Program-made: the position numbers and the translations under genes | Assembly: GCA_963705545.1 (NCBI GenBank) | Contig: CAVPJX010000002.1 | Location: 186,001-250,000, forward strand | Source of the DNA: DATBLY01 sp963705545 | GTDB lineage: Bacteria > Actinomycetota > UBA4738 > HRBIN12 | DNA: 64,000 nt | Direction of reading: 5' to 3' | Shown: positions 18,771-27,236 of the stretch, in pieces | Numbering within the stretch: position 1 is the first letter of the stretch | Layout of the letters: each line of letters opens with the position of its first letter | Notes under the pieces: generated by a model | The model's database searches: none | The model's input: only the letters and a program-made list of their open reading frames with translations | What the model was told of the DNA's origin: nothing

Positions 18771-19874
18771 ATGGAGCAGAACATCGCGCCGATCGTGGAG
18801 GAGTTCAACGGCTGGTTGGAGCAGCTCGTCCAGGGCGACGGCTCCGACCTGCACATCAAGGTCGGCGCCGCGCCGATGGTGCGCCTGGCCACCGGACTCG
18901 TGCGGATGGAGCGGGCCGCGCTCACGAACGAGGACCTCACCGGCGTCGTGGAGGCGATCGTGCCGAAGGACCGGCGCGCGCGCCTGGACGAGCACGGCGA
19001 GGCCGACTTCGCGTACTCCGTGCCGCACGTCGGCCGGTTCCGCTCCAACGTCTTCCGCCAGCGCGGCACCCTCGCGATGGTGTTGCGGAAGCTCCGGTTC
19101 GGCGGCGATGACTTCGACGCGATCGGCCTGCCCGACGTGGTGCGCGAGATCTCCGACGAGAACCGCGGCCTGATCCTCGTGACCGGGCCGACCGGGTCGG
19201 GCAAGACGACCACGCTCGCCGCGATGATCGAATACATCAACCGCACGAAGCCCGTCCACATCGTGACGATCGAGGACCCGGTGGAGGTGCTCCACCGGGA
19301 TCAGATGGCCTCGATCGACCAGCGCGAGGTGGGCACCGACACCGACGACTTCCTCTCCGCCCTGCGTGCCGCGCTACGGCAGGACCCCGACGTGATCCTG
19401 ATCGGCGAGATGCGCGACACCGAGACGGTCCGCGCCGCGATCCAGGCCGCGGAGACCGGCCACCTGGTGATGTCCACGCTCCACACGGTGGACGCCACCG
19501 AGACCGTGAACCGGGTGATCGACTTCTTCCCGCCGTTCCAGCAGCAACAGATCCGGTTCGCGCTCGCGGGCACGCTGCGTGGGATCGTCTGTCAGCGGCT
19601 CGTGCCGACCGTCGACGGCGCCCGTACACCCGGACTCGAGATCCTCGTGAACACGGGTCGTGTCGCGGAACGGATCGCTGATCCCGAGAAGACCCACGAG
19701 ATCAAGGACGTGATCGCCGACGGCGACTACTACGGCATGTGCACGTTCGACCAGTCGTTGCTCAAGCTCGTGAAGGCCGGGCAGGTCTCGGTCGAGGCGG
19801 CGATGACCGCGGTCTCGTCCCAGCACGACTTCGCGCTGACCCTGCAGCAGGCGGGTCTCTCCGTTCCGGTCTGA
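18771..19874 (+). CDS. pilT: PilT-type twitching-motility retraction ATPase
   Basis: 367 residues, full length. N-terminal PAS-like domain (GDGSDLHIKVGAAPMVRL), Walker A GPTGSGKTTT near 143-150, Asp box (IVTIEDPVE), Walker B (DVILIGEMRD), His box (STLHTVDATETVNRVIDFF). Powers type IV pilus disassembly. GGAGAGGAG ribosome site seven bases upstream of the ATG. No other pilus gene lies nearby; it stands alone between a regulator and a cupredoxin, so its partners must be elsewhere. Confidence 0.95.
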   Translation: MEQNIAPIVEEFNGWLEQLVQGDGSDLHIKVGAAPMVRLATGLVRMERAALTNEDLTGVVEAIVPKDRRARLDEHGEADFAYSVPHVGRFRSNVFRQRGTLAMVLRKLRFGGDDFDAIGLPDVVREISDENRGLILVTGPTGSGKTTTLAAMIEYINRTKPVHIVTIEDPVEVLHRDQMASIDQREVGTDTDDFLSALRAALRQDPDVILIGEMRDTETVRAAIQAAETGHLVMSTLHTVDATETVNRVIDFFPPFQQQQIRFALAGTLRGIVCQRLVPTVDGARTPGLEILVNTGRVAERIADPEKTHEIKDVIADGDYYGMCTFDQSLLKLVKAGQVSVEAAMTAVSSQHDFALTLQQAGLSVPV

Positions 19875-19901
19875 CGGCGCGGTCGTCGGCTCGCGACCTC
19901 C

Positions 19902-20504
19902 TCAGGCCGAGACCGCCACGCGCCGCTCCCGCGTCCGGCGCGACACCACGACGCCCACCGAGCCGATCACCAGGCCGGCCGCCATCGCGAGCGCGATCGG
20001 CACCCAGACGTTCCCACCCGAGGCGTCGGCCGGGGCGGTCGTCGTCCCCGTGGTCCCCTGCGTCCCGCTCGTGCCGGCGGGCGGCGCGGCAACGATCGTG
20101 GCCGCGTCGAGACCGGCGTCACCGTTCGCGTCCCCCACGACGATCGCCCCGATCATCCCGGGGTGGATCAGGCAGGAGTAGAGATACACACCGTCCTCGT
20201 CGAATCGGTGCGCGACCTCGTCGCCCGGCCGCTGATCCATCGTGTCGCCCCAGATGAACCCCACACCGGTCACCGTGTGGGCCACGGCGTCGTCGTTGCG
20301 GAACGTGATCTCGGCCCCCGGGTCTGTGTGGAGCACGGTCGGCGTGAAGCAGTTCTCCGCCATCGAAACCGTCGTCCCCGATCCGTCCGTGGGGGGCGTC
20401 CCGTGCGCGCAGCCGCCGCCCGCCCTGGCGGGCGTGGCCCCGCCCGTCCAGAGCACCGCCGTGGTCGCCATCGTCATCGTCAGGACCATCGCGCGTCGCC
20501 GCAT
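19902..20504 (-). CDS. Secreted or membrane-anchored cupredoxin (plastocyanin-like)
   Basis: 200 residues. Signal peptide 1-28 (cut near ARA), then a small blue-copper domain with ligands His76, Cys111, His114 and Met117 (YLYSCLIHPGM), a Thr/Gly-rich linker, and a C-terminal membrane helix around 167-189 followed by Arg residues. Extracytoplasmic electron carrier or copper-binding protein anchored to the membrane. ATG at 20504 has GGGAGG upstream. Partner oxidase not visible here. Confidence 0.88.
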   Translation of the reverse strand: MRRRAMVLTMTMATTAVLWTGGATPARAGGGCAHGTPPTDGSGTTVSMAENCFTPTVLHTDPGAEITFRNDDAVAHTVTGVGFIWGDTMDQRPGDEVAHRFDEDGVYLYSCLIHPGMIGAIVVGDANGDAGLDAATIVAAPPAGTSGTQGTTGTTTAPADASGGNVWVPIALAMAAGLVIGSVGVVVSRRTRERRVAVSA

Positions 20505-20569
20505 GCCGAGCCTCCCTCGTGTTCCGATACCCGCGATACACCGGAGCCGGGGATCCGGTTCCCGGCGGC

Positions 20570-21355
20570 TCAGGCGCTCTCGGCGATCGCGATCGCCCGG
20601 TCCTTCGTCAGGGCCGTTTCGAGCCGCATCGCCAGGTCGCCCTCGTTCCACAGGAGGACCCGGCCCCGCACGCGCAACGTGACGACGCCGTCGTCCGTGA
20701 GCAGGTCGAGCCGGTGGGGACCCACGGTCCAATACGCCTCCCGGCCGTCGACGAACGCCTCGTCGATCCGGCCGGTGTCCTCGTAGACGAACTTGAAGGC
20801 GACATCGGCCGTGCCGCGGAACTGCATCAGGACCGCGCCCCAGTCGCTCCCGGGGATCCGCGGCAAGCCCGGCGCGGGCGACCACGCCATCACGACGCGG
20901 GACCCCTCCTCCTCGTACGAGACGGGGCCCGGGTCCACCCACAGGCGGTCGGGCGATCCCAGGCTCTGCGGCACGAGCGGCTCGAAGCCCGCGACCCGGG
21001 CGGCCTCCTCGAGCGAGACGGGCTCGCCGAACGACACCGGTCCGGACGCGGCGGTGGGTGGGGCGCTGGGCCGTCCCTCGATCGTCTGGATCGAGATCGC
21101 GCCGAGGTCGATCACGAGCTTCGTCGCCGCGGCCACCGCGGCGAGCGCGAGCAGCGCCGCGGCGACCAGCAGGATCCGCCGCCGCCGCCGGTCCATCGGG
21201 AGCCGGCCGAGCCCGCGCGCGGGGCCGCCCACGTCGATCGCCGCGATCACGTCCGGCGCGAGATCCGGGGTTCGCGGCCACGCGACCTCGGGCATCGCCG
21301 CGGCGAGGGCGCGACCGAGCGCGTCGTCCGGGAGCGTCCGGAGGCGGTCGCTCAT
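20570..21355 (-). CDS. Membrane-anchored regulator cotranscribed with an ECF sigma factor (candidate anti-sigma factor)
   Basis: 261 residues: a cytoplasmic N-part of about 55 residues, an Arg patch, one membrane helix at about 61-79, then an extracytoplasmic domain (SLEEAARVAGFEPLVPQSLGSPDRL, like the DUF4367 sensor-like domains). No zinc HxxxCxxC motif. Its start overlaps the sigma factor stop as ATGA, which strongly suggests an anti-sigma role; that role is inferred from position. Confidence 0.7.
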   Translation of the reverse strand: MSDRLRTLPDDALGRALAAAMPEVAWPRTPDLAPDVIAAIDVGGPARGLGRLPMDRRRRRILLVAAALLALAAVAAATKLVIDLGAISIQTIEGRPSAPPTAASGPVSFGEPVSLEEAARVAGFEPLVPQSLGSPDRLWVDPGPVSYEEEGSRVVMAWSPAPGLPRIPGSDWGAVLMQFRGTADVAFKFVYEDTGRIDEAFVDGREAYWTVGPHRLDLLTDDGVVTLRVRGRVLLWNEGDLAMRLETALTKDRAIAIAESA

Positions 21356-21951
21356 CGATCCTCCTCGCGCATCGTCGCGAGTGGGAGCTCCGCCCGGAGC
21401 CGGTCCAGCGCGCGCGAGAGCCGCGACTTCACGGTCCCGGGACGGAGCTCCAGGGCGGCGGCCATCTCGGCCTCGGACAGGTCGAACAGGTACCGGTAGG
21501 CGATCACGAGCCGGTCGCGCTCGTTCAAGCGCTCGAGCGCGCCGAGCAGGGCGGTGCGGTCTTCGGCCGCGAGGGCCGCGGCCTCGGGGGACGGGGCCGC
21601 GTCCTCCCGCTCGACCGCGGCCACCCGCGCCGCGAGGGTCTCGCGGCGTCGCGAGGACCGGACCCGGTTGCGGGCCTCGTTCGCCACGATCCGCAGGATC
21701 CACGGCTTGAACGGCGCCCCGGGCCGGAACCGGGGGAGCGCGTGGTACGCCTTCACGAACGCCTCCTGCGTCGCGTCCTCGGCCTCGCCCCGCTCGCGCG
21801 TGACGAACCAGGCGACCCGGTACGCGAGCTCGCGGTACCGGGTCACCAGCTCCTCGTAGGCCCGGACGTCGCCGTCTCGGGCCAGCGCGACGAGCCCGGC
21901 GTCCTCCAGTGGTCGGCCCTCCACGGGACGCTGCTCGATGCTTCCCGTCAC
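21352..21951 (-). CDS. ECF-type RNA polymerase sigma factor
   Basis: 199 residues. Region 2 (YEELVTRYRELAYRVAWFVTRERGEAEDATQEAFVKAYHALPRF in outline) and region 4 (LNERDRLVIAYRYLFDLSEAEMAAALELRPGTVKSRLSRAL) separated by an Ala/Glu-rich linker. Redirects RNA polymerase to a stress or envelope regulon. GTG start. Coupled by a 4-bp overlap to the membrane protein downstream. Confidence 0.92.
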   Translation of the reverse strand: MTGSIEQRPVEGRPLEDAGLVALARDGDVRAYEELVTRYRELAYRVAWFVTRERGEAEDATQEAFVKAYHALPRFRPGAPFKPWILRIVANEARNRVRSSRRRETLAARVAAVEREDAAPSPEAAALAAEDRTALLGALERLNERDRLVIAYRYLFDLSEAEMAAALELRPGTVKSRLSRALDRLRAELPLATMREEDR

Positions 21952-21963
21952 AGCGTCCTACAC

Positions 21964-21980
21964 CGCCGGCCGCGCCGGCG
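21964..21980. terminator. Perfect hairpin between the stomatin gene and the sigma factor
   Basis: CGCCGGC, CGC, GCCGGCG: 7-bp arms and a 3-base loop, 13 bases before the sigma-factor start. Could end the leftward nfeD-stomatin transcript; no U-tract. Confidence 0.35.
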
Positions 21981-22048
21981 TTCCCGTTCGGGCGGCCGGA
22001 CGGGGGAGGAGCCCCCGTACGCCGCGGACGGTGCCTGGGGCCGGCGCG

Positions 22049-22975
22049 TCAGCCGCCGCTGCCGGAGCTCGAGCCGTTCGACGCCGACGCCTCGGTGATC
22101 GCGGTGAACGCCGAGACGAGCCCGGACAGCTCCATCGGGACGATGACCTTCGTGGACGGGGAGACGCCGAGCTGCTTCAACGCCTCGAGGTACTGGAGCT
22201 GCATCGTCTTGCCGTCGGCGAGGGAGGCCTGCTGGTTGATCGTCTGCAGCGCGAGCGCGAACCCCTCTGCGCGCAGGATCGCGGCCTGCCGTTCGCCTTC
22301 CGCCGTGAGGATGTTCGATTGCTTGCTCCCCTCGGCGTTCAGGATCGCGGCCTCCTTGTTGCCCTCCGCGACCGTGATCGCCGCCTGCTTGGCGCCCTCG
22401 GCCTCGGTGACCACCGCCCGGCGCGTTCGCTCCGCCGACATCTGGCGCGTCATCGCCTCCTGGACCGACGCGGGAGGGATGATCTCGCGGATCTCGACGT
22501 TCGTGACCTTGACGCCCCATCGCTCGGTCACCTCGTCGAGCTTCGCCCGCAGGAGCTGGTTGATCTCGTCGCGCTTCGCGAGCATGTCGTCGAGGGGGAT
22601 GTCGCCGATCACGGCGCGGAGCGTCGTCGACGCGATGTTCAGCGCCGCCCCGGCGAAGTTGCCGACCTGCACGACGCTCATCTGCGGATCGAGGACCTTG
22701 TAGAACATCACGAAGTCGACGGCGATCGGCGCGTTGTCCTTCGTGATCGAGTCCTGCCGGGGGATCTCCAGGAAGAACTCCCGCAGGTCGACGGTGACCG
22801 CCTTGTCGATGAACGGGATCAGGATCACGAGGCCGGGTCCCTTCGTCCCCAGCACGCGGCCCAGGCGGAACACGACCAGACGTTGGTACTCGCGGACGAT
22901 CTTGATGGCCTGCGAGAGGAACAGCAGGAACAGCAGGACGATCACGCCGAGCGCGATCAACGGCGCGTAATTCAT
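22049..22975 (-). CDS. SPFH/stomatin-family membrane protein (QmcA/paraslipin-like)
   Basis: 308 residues: one N-terminal membrane helix (5-23), SPFH/band 7 domain (QRLVVFRLGRVLGTKGPGLVILIPFIDK onward), a coiled Ala/Glu-rich stretch (AEGAKQAAITVAEGNKEAAILNAEG repeats), and a Gly/Ser tail. Forms oligomeric membrane microdomain scaffolds. ATGA overlap with the NfeD gene upstream: the stomatin-NfeD pair is a well-known operon. Confidence 0.94.
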   Translation of the reverse strand: MNYAPLIALGVIVLLFLLFLSQAIKIVREYQRLVVFRLGRVLGTKGPGLVILIPFIDKAVTVDLREFFLEIPRQDSITKDNAPIAVDFVMFYKVLDPQMSVVQVGNFAGAALNIASTTLRAVIGDIPLDDMLAKRDEINQLLRAKLDEVTERWGVKVTNVEIREIIPPASVQEAMTRQMSAERTRRAVVTEAEGAKQAAITVAEGNKEAAILNAEGSKQSNILTAEGERQAAILRAEGFALALQTINQQASLADGKTMQLQYLEALKQLGVSPSTKVIVPMELSGLVSAFTAITEASASNGSSSGSGG

Positions 22976-24318
22976 CGATCGTTCCCCCCTTCCGAGACCG
23001 GCGTCGAGACCGGCGCCGGCGCATCCTCCTGCGACAGCGGTTCGACGGTGAGGATGAGCCCGTCGAGCGCGGTGACCTTGACGTGGGTCCCCCCCGGCAG
23101 GGCGCCGGCGTCGGAGCGGGCGCGCCACTCCTCGGAGGCGACGCGGACGACGCCGCCGTCGGGTCCGACCCCGTCGCCGACGACCACGCCCTCCTTCCCG
23201 ATGACGATGTCCGGCCCTTGGGCGGTCGGGAGCTTGCGGATCTGGAGCACCTTGGACACCGCGATCCCGAAGAACAGGGCGGCCCCGATCGCGACCACTG
23301 CGATCAGGACCGGCGAGACGTGCACGCCACCCGCGCCGTTGAAGAGGAACACCCCCCCGAGCACGAGGCACACGACGCCGGCGATCCCCCAGACGCCGAG
23401 GCCGGGGGCGGACAGCTCGACCAGCAAGAGCACGACCGCGGCGATCAGCAGCAGGATCCCCGCGAGGCGCACCGGCAGCAGGCCGAAGGAGACGATCGCG
23501 ATGATCAGCAGCAGGGTCCCGACCGTGCCGGAGAAGATGTGCCCGGGAACGAGCAGCTCGAGGACGATCAGGGCGAGGCCCAGCCAGAAGAACAGGAAGG
23601 CGAGGTTCGGGTCGAAGAGTTGGTGGAGGAAGCCGACCAGGGGCGACATCGTCCGCTCGTCGATCGGCCGGTCCGCCAGGTCGGCCGGGAGCGTCACCGT
23701 CGAGCCGTCCGCGAGCGTCACGGTGGATCCCGCGAGGTCGCTCAGGAGGGCCTCCGTCGAGGGCGAGATCAGGTCGATCACGTTGTCGTCGAGCGCCTCC
23801 TGCGCGGTGATGCTCGCCGCCTCGCTCACGAAGGAGGCCGCCACGTCGGCGTTGCGGCCGTACGTCTCCGCGATGCTTCGGATCGAGGCGATCGCGTCGT
23901 TCGTCACCTTCTCCGTCTCCACGATGCCCGCCACGCCCACCGGCGTGGCGGCACCGACGTTCGTCCCGGGGGCCATCGCGGCGACCGGGCACGAGAGCAG
24001 GACGAAGGCGCCTGCCGACGCCGCACGTGCGCCCTCCGGCGCGACGTAGCCGATCACGGGGACGTCCGAACCGAGGATCGCCTGGGTGATCTCGCGCATC
24101 GACGAGCTGAGACCCCCAGGCGTGTCGATCGTCAACAGGACGGCCGGGGCGTCGTCGATCTGGGCCTGCTCGATCTGTCCCCGGAGGTGGTCGGCGATGA
24201 ACGGGTCGACCACGCCGTCGAGGCTGAGCCCCACGATCGGCTCCCCATCCTGGGCGTGCGCGGCCGACGCGAGCGACAGGGCCGTGGCCAGGCAGGCCAC
24301 CCCGGCGACGAGGCGCAA
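22972..24318 (-). CDS. NfeD-type membrane-bound ClpP-class serine protease
   Basis: 448 residues. Signal peptide 1-22 (cut AHA-QDG), ClpP-like domain with IDTPGGLSSSMREI and catalytic-Ser region AASAGAFV, about four or five membrane spans, and a C-terminal OB-fold (GPDGGVVRVASEEWRARSD). Cleaves stomatin-like partners or surveys membrane proteins. Start taken at TTG 24318, because it gives a perfect signal peptide and has GGAG eight bases upstream; the open frame runs further but lacks a better start. Confidence 0.9.
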   Translation of the reverse strand: MRLVAGVACLATALSLASAAHAQDGEPIVGLSLDGVVDPFIADHLRGQIEQAQIDDAPAVLLTIDTPGGLSSSMREITQAILGSDVPVIGYVAPEGARAASAGAFVLLSCPVAAMAPGTNVGAATPVGVAGIVETEKVTNDAIASIRSIAETYGRNADVAASFVSEAASITAQEALDDNVIDLISPSTEALLSDLAGSTVTLADGSTVTLPADLADRPIDERTMSPLVGFLHQLFDPNLAFLFFWLGLALIVLELLVPGHIFSGTVGTLLLIIAIVSFGLLPVRLAGILLLIAAVVLLLVELSAPGLGVWGIAGVVCLVLGGVFLFNGAGGVHVSPVLIAVVAIGAALFFGIAVSKVLQIRKLPTAQGPDIVIGKEGVVVGDGVGPDGGVVRVASEEWRARSDAGALPGGTHVKVTALDGLILTVEPLSQEDAPAPVSTPVSEGGNDR

Positions 24319-24523
24319 CGTTCTGGCTCCGGCCGGAGCCGGCGGCCGGCGTCGGCGATCCGCGCCTCCCCGTCGCCCCGTCGCCGTTCGTGACGTTCCG
24401 ATGGATAGAGGGTACGCCCAGGCCTCGGAGGATGCAGTGACGGCGCCCGAGGGCGGATAATCGAGCGCACATCCGCGCAAAGCCGCGCGGGAAGCACCTC
24501 CCGTATACCGAAGGGAACACCGG

Positions 24524-25096
24524 GTGCAGGCTCGGCACGACGGTCCGCTCCTCCCACGAGAGGAACAACAGCTGGTGGATGGGCTCCTCGTAGGCGACCC
24601 CGACGCCGTCCGCGCGCTGTACACGCGCTTCGGCCGTCCGGTGTACAGCCTCGGCCTTCGCCTGCTCGGCACGCGCGAATCCGCCGAGGAGCTGACGCAG
24701 GACGTCTTCCTGACGGCCTGGCGCAAGGCGGCGCGCTTCGACGCGTCACGCGGTCGGCTCTCGACCTGGCTGATGACGATCGCCCACAACCTGGCGGTCG
24801 ACCGACTGCGCCGCGAGACCGGCGTGACCCGCCCCACCCTCGTGCTCGTCGACGAGGTGCCCGACGCCCCGGGGATCGACGAGGAGGGGCTCGTCCTCGA
24901 GCGGGACGCCGCCGTCCGGGCGCTCTCGTCGTTGTCGGAGGCGGAGCGGCGGCTGCTCGCCCGGGCGTACTTCCGGGGCCTGACCGCACGCGAGATCGCC
25001 GAGGCGGACGGGATCCCGCTCGGCACGGTGAAGACGCGCCTGCGCGCCGCCTTGATCAAGGTCCGGCGCGCGAACGACGGGAAGGAGCCGTCGTGA
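24524..25096 (+). CDS. ECF-type RNA polymerase sigma factor (SigK/RskA-coupled type)
   Basis: 190 residues. Region 2 (VRALYTRFGRPVYSLGLRLLG, AEELTQDVFLTAWRKAARFD) and region 4 (LSEAERRLLARAYFRGLTAREIAEADGIPLGTVKTRLRAAL). GTG start. Stop overlaps the anti-sigma GTG (GTGA), the standard arrangement. The 205 bp between this gene and nfeD holds both divergent promoters; a TACCCT on the minus strand near 24410 is a candidate -10 for nfeD. Confidence 0.93.
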   Translation: MQARHDGPLLPREEQQLVDGLLVGDPDAVRALYTRFGRPVYSLGLRLLGTRESAEELTQDVFLTAWRKAARFDASRGRLSTWLMTIAHNLAVDRLRRETGVTRPTLVLVDEVPDAPGIDEEGLVLERDAAVRALSSLSEAERRLLARAYFRGLTAREIAEADGIPLGTVKTRLRAALIKVRRANDGKEPS

Positions 25097-25893
25097 ACTG
25101 CACGGCGGTCCGCGACCAGCTGGTCGATCACTCCCTGGGGACGCTGTCGCGCGACGACGCGCAGGTGCTCGATCGACACCTGCTCTGGTGCGCCGCCTGC
25201 AGGAAGGAGGCCGGCCAGCTCGCCGCCGCCGCGGCCACGTTCGCCTTCGCGCTGGCGCCGGCGGAGCCGGCGCCAGCCCTTGAGGACCGGGTGGTGGCCA
25301 CGATCGACCGTGCCGCGCGCCGTCGCGCGCCGCGCGGCCCCCGCCGCGGACGCCTGGCCGTCGCCGCCGCGGTCGCCGCGATGCTCGCGGTCGGGGCCCT
25401 CGGGTGGGGAGCCGCGATGGCCGGGAAGGCGGCCCGGGCCGAGCAACGGGTCGAGCAGGTCCAGCAGGACCAGATCGCCATCGCCCGCGGGTTCGAACGG
25501 GTCCTCGACCAGGAGGGGCTCTCCGATCCCGAGAACCGGGTCTTCATCGGGACGCTCGTGAGCACCGACGGCGGTCCGGCCGGTGGAGCGGCGCTGACGA
25601 TGGCTTCGCCGAGCGGGCGGGACCTCGTGAGCATCTGGGTCAGCGGGCTGCAGCCCGGGCCGGCCCAGCCGGCGCCATACCAGGTGTACCTGGTCGGCGA
25701 CGTGAACCGCCGGCTGTTCGTGGGCAAGATCCGGGCGGATGCGATCGGGGAGGCGGGAGCCGCCACCCTGCTGAGACAGAAGGACTTCGACGTCTCGCGG
25801 TACACGGGGGTCGAGATCCACGACGCGACCGGCGCCCTGATCCTGTCCGGTTCCGTGTCGCTGCGCACGACGATCCCGTCGCCTTCGCCGTAA
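25093..25893 (+). CDS. Zinc-binding anti-sigma factor, RskA-like
   Basis: 266 residues. Zinc-anchored anti-sigma motif HxxxCxxC seen as His29, Cys33, Cys36 (HLLWCAACRK), one membrane helix at about 87-110, and an extracytoplasmic RskA-type beta domain (VYLVGDVNRRLFVGKI, VSLRTTIPSP). Holds the partner sigma factor at the membrane until a signal triggers proteolysis. Translationally coupled to it. Confidence 0.9.
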   Translation: MNCTAVRDQLVDHSLGTLSRDDAQVLDRHLLWCAACRKEAGQLAAAAATFAFALAPAEPAPALEDRVVATIDRAARRRAPRGPRRGRLAVAAAVAAMLAVGALGWGAAMAGKAARAEQRVEQVQQDQIAIARGFERVLDQEGLSDPENRVFIGTLVSTDGGPAGGAALTMASPSGRDLVSIWVSGLQPGPAQPAPYQVYLVGDVNRRLFVGKIRADAIGEAGAATLLRQKDFDVSRYTGVEIHDATGALILSGSVSLRTTIPSPSP

Positions 25894-25900
25894 CGCCCCG

Positions 25901-25906
25901 TATCCT
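25901..25906 (+). promoter_or_regulatory. -10 element of the LLM oxidoreductase gene, leaderless
   Basis: TATCCT, six bases (CGCCGG), ATG at 25913: canonical leaderless spacing. Confidence 0.6.
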
Positions 25907-25912
25907 CGCCGG

Positions 25913-26920
25913 ATGCGCTTCGGCCTTGCCCTTCCGCATTACGGCTTCTCGTTCCCCGACGGGGAGGTCTCGTTCGAGAGGATGGCCGCGGTCGCCCTGC
26001 GGGCGGAGGCGCTGGGGTTCGACTCGGTCTGGGTCTCCGACCACTTCTTCTACACCTTCGAGCGCTACGGTCTGCCAGCCGACCCGATCGCATCCCTCGA
26101 GCCGCTGACCGCACTGGCCGGGCTCGCCGTGACGACCGAGCGCGTGCGCCTGGGGACGCTGGTGCTCGGGGCGCCGTTCCGCCATCCCTCGATCGTGGCG
26201 AAGATGGCGGCGACGATCGACGTGGCGTCCGGCGGGCGGCTCGAGCTCGGGTTGGGCGCCGGCTGGCTGGAGCGAGAGTTCGAGGCGTTCGGCTACCCGT
26301 TCGGCACGACCGGCGACCGGTTCGCGCTCCTCGAGGACGTCCTGCGGCTCCTCACGGCCTTCGACGGCGATGACCCGACGACGGTCGAGGCGGGGCGTTT
26401 CCACCTCCGCGGGGCCCGGACGATCCCGCCGCCCGTCCAGCGGCCGCACGTCCCGCTGTGGCTCGGCTCGAAGGGCGGACCACGCTCGCTCGCGCAGGCG
26501 GCGCGCTACGCGGACGGATGGAACACGGTCTGGCGCTGGTCCCCGGACGCCTACGCCGCGGTGGCGGCGTCGGCTGACGCCGCGTGCGAGCGCGTCGGTC
26601 GCGATCCCGCGTCCCTGCGCCGATCCGTCGGGCTCTACACGCTGATCGGCGACGACGACGCGGAGCTCGGATCCGTGTTCGAACGTGGTCGTGCGGCGAT
26701 GCCGGGGAACGCGATGGCGGCCGAGTCGGTGGCCTCCTGGTGCGCCGACACGCTGTCCGGCACGCCCGATCGGATCATCGAGCGGGTCGAGGCGTTCGCC
26801 TCGGCCGGCGTCGAGGAGCTGATCGTCTCGCCGTGGGTCCTGCCCTTCGCGCTGATCGAGCCCGAGCAGATCGAGCGGTTCGCGGAACGGGTGATCCGCC
26901 CGATCGCCGTCGGCCGCTGA
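25913..26920 (+). CDS. LLM-class flavin (F420-dependent type) oxidoreductase
   Basis: 335 residues, luciferase-like TIM barrel. N-terminal RFGLALPHYGFSFPDGEVSFERM, VRLGTLVLGAPFRHPSIVAKMAATIDVASGGRLELGLGAG in outline, and WLGSKGGPRSLAQAARYADGWN are diagnostic. Members use F420 or FMN; the F420 form is common in Actinomycetota. Substrate unknown. Stands alone with its own leaderless promoter. Confidence 0.9.
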   Translation: MRFGLALPHYGFSFPDGEVSFERMAAVALRAEALGFDSVWVSDHFFYTFERYGLPADPIASLEPLTALAGLAVTTERVRLGTLVLGAPFRHPSIVAKMAATIDVASGGRLELGLGAGWLEREFEAFGYPFGTTGDRFALLEDVLRLLTAFDGDDPTTVEAGRFHLRGARTIPPPVQRPHVPLWLGSKGGPRSLAQAARYADGWNTVWRWSPDAYAAVAASADAACERVGRDPASLRRSVGLYTLIGDDDAELGSVFERGRAAMPGNAMAAESVASWCADTLSGTPDRIIERVEAFASAGVEELIVSPWVLPFALIEPEQIERFAERVIRPIAVGR

Positions 26921-27139
26921 TCAGGCGGTCTTGCGCGGGCGACCCCGCTTCTTGGGAGCGGAAGCGGCGACGACGCCCTTGCGTCGACCCGGCCGAGCGC
27001 GTCGGGCGCCGGTGACCAGGGCATCCACGTGTGATGCGCAGAGGTCCTTCACGAAGTTCCCGCGCGCCGCGCGGATCGTGACGGTCTCGGCGGCGGGCTT
27101 GCCGCAGACATCGCAAACGAGGATCGTTCTCTCGGCCAT
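26921..27139 (-). CDS. Small zinc-finger and AT-hook protein (nucleoid-associated candidate)
   Basis: 72 residues. CDVCG at 9-13 and CASH near 34-37 make a CxxC...CxxH site likely to bind zinc; then a basic linker (RRARPGRRKG) and a C-terminal AT-hook KKRGRPRK. The middle (ETVTI...FVKDLCASHVDALVTGARR) faintly resembles the Lsr2 dimerisation domain. Probably a DNA-binding, nucleoid-associated protein. ATG chosen for GGGAGGAG upstream. Confidence 0.7.
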   Translation of the reverse strand: MAERTILVCDVCGKPAAETVTIRAARGNFVKDLCASHVDALVTGARRARPGRRKGVVAASAPKKRGRPRKTA

Positions 27140-27236
27140 CGCGTGATCTCCTCCCGGTGGGCTCGGGCCGGAGCATACTCGCAAACCCGATCGGTTCTCC
27201 GTCGATCGCGGGTCGGGTGCCGGTGCCGCGACGCGC

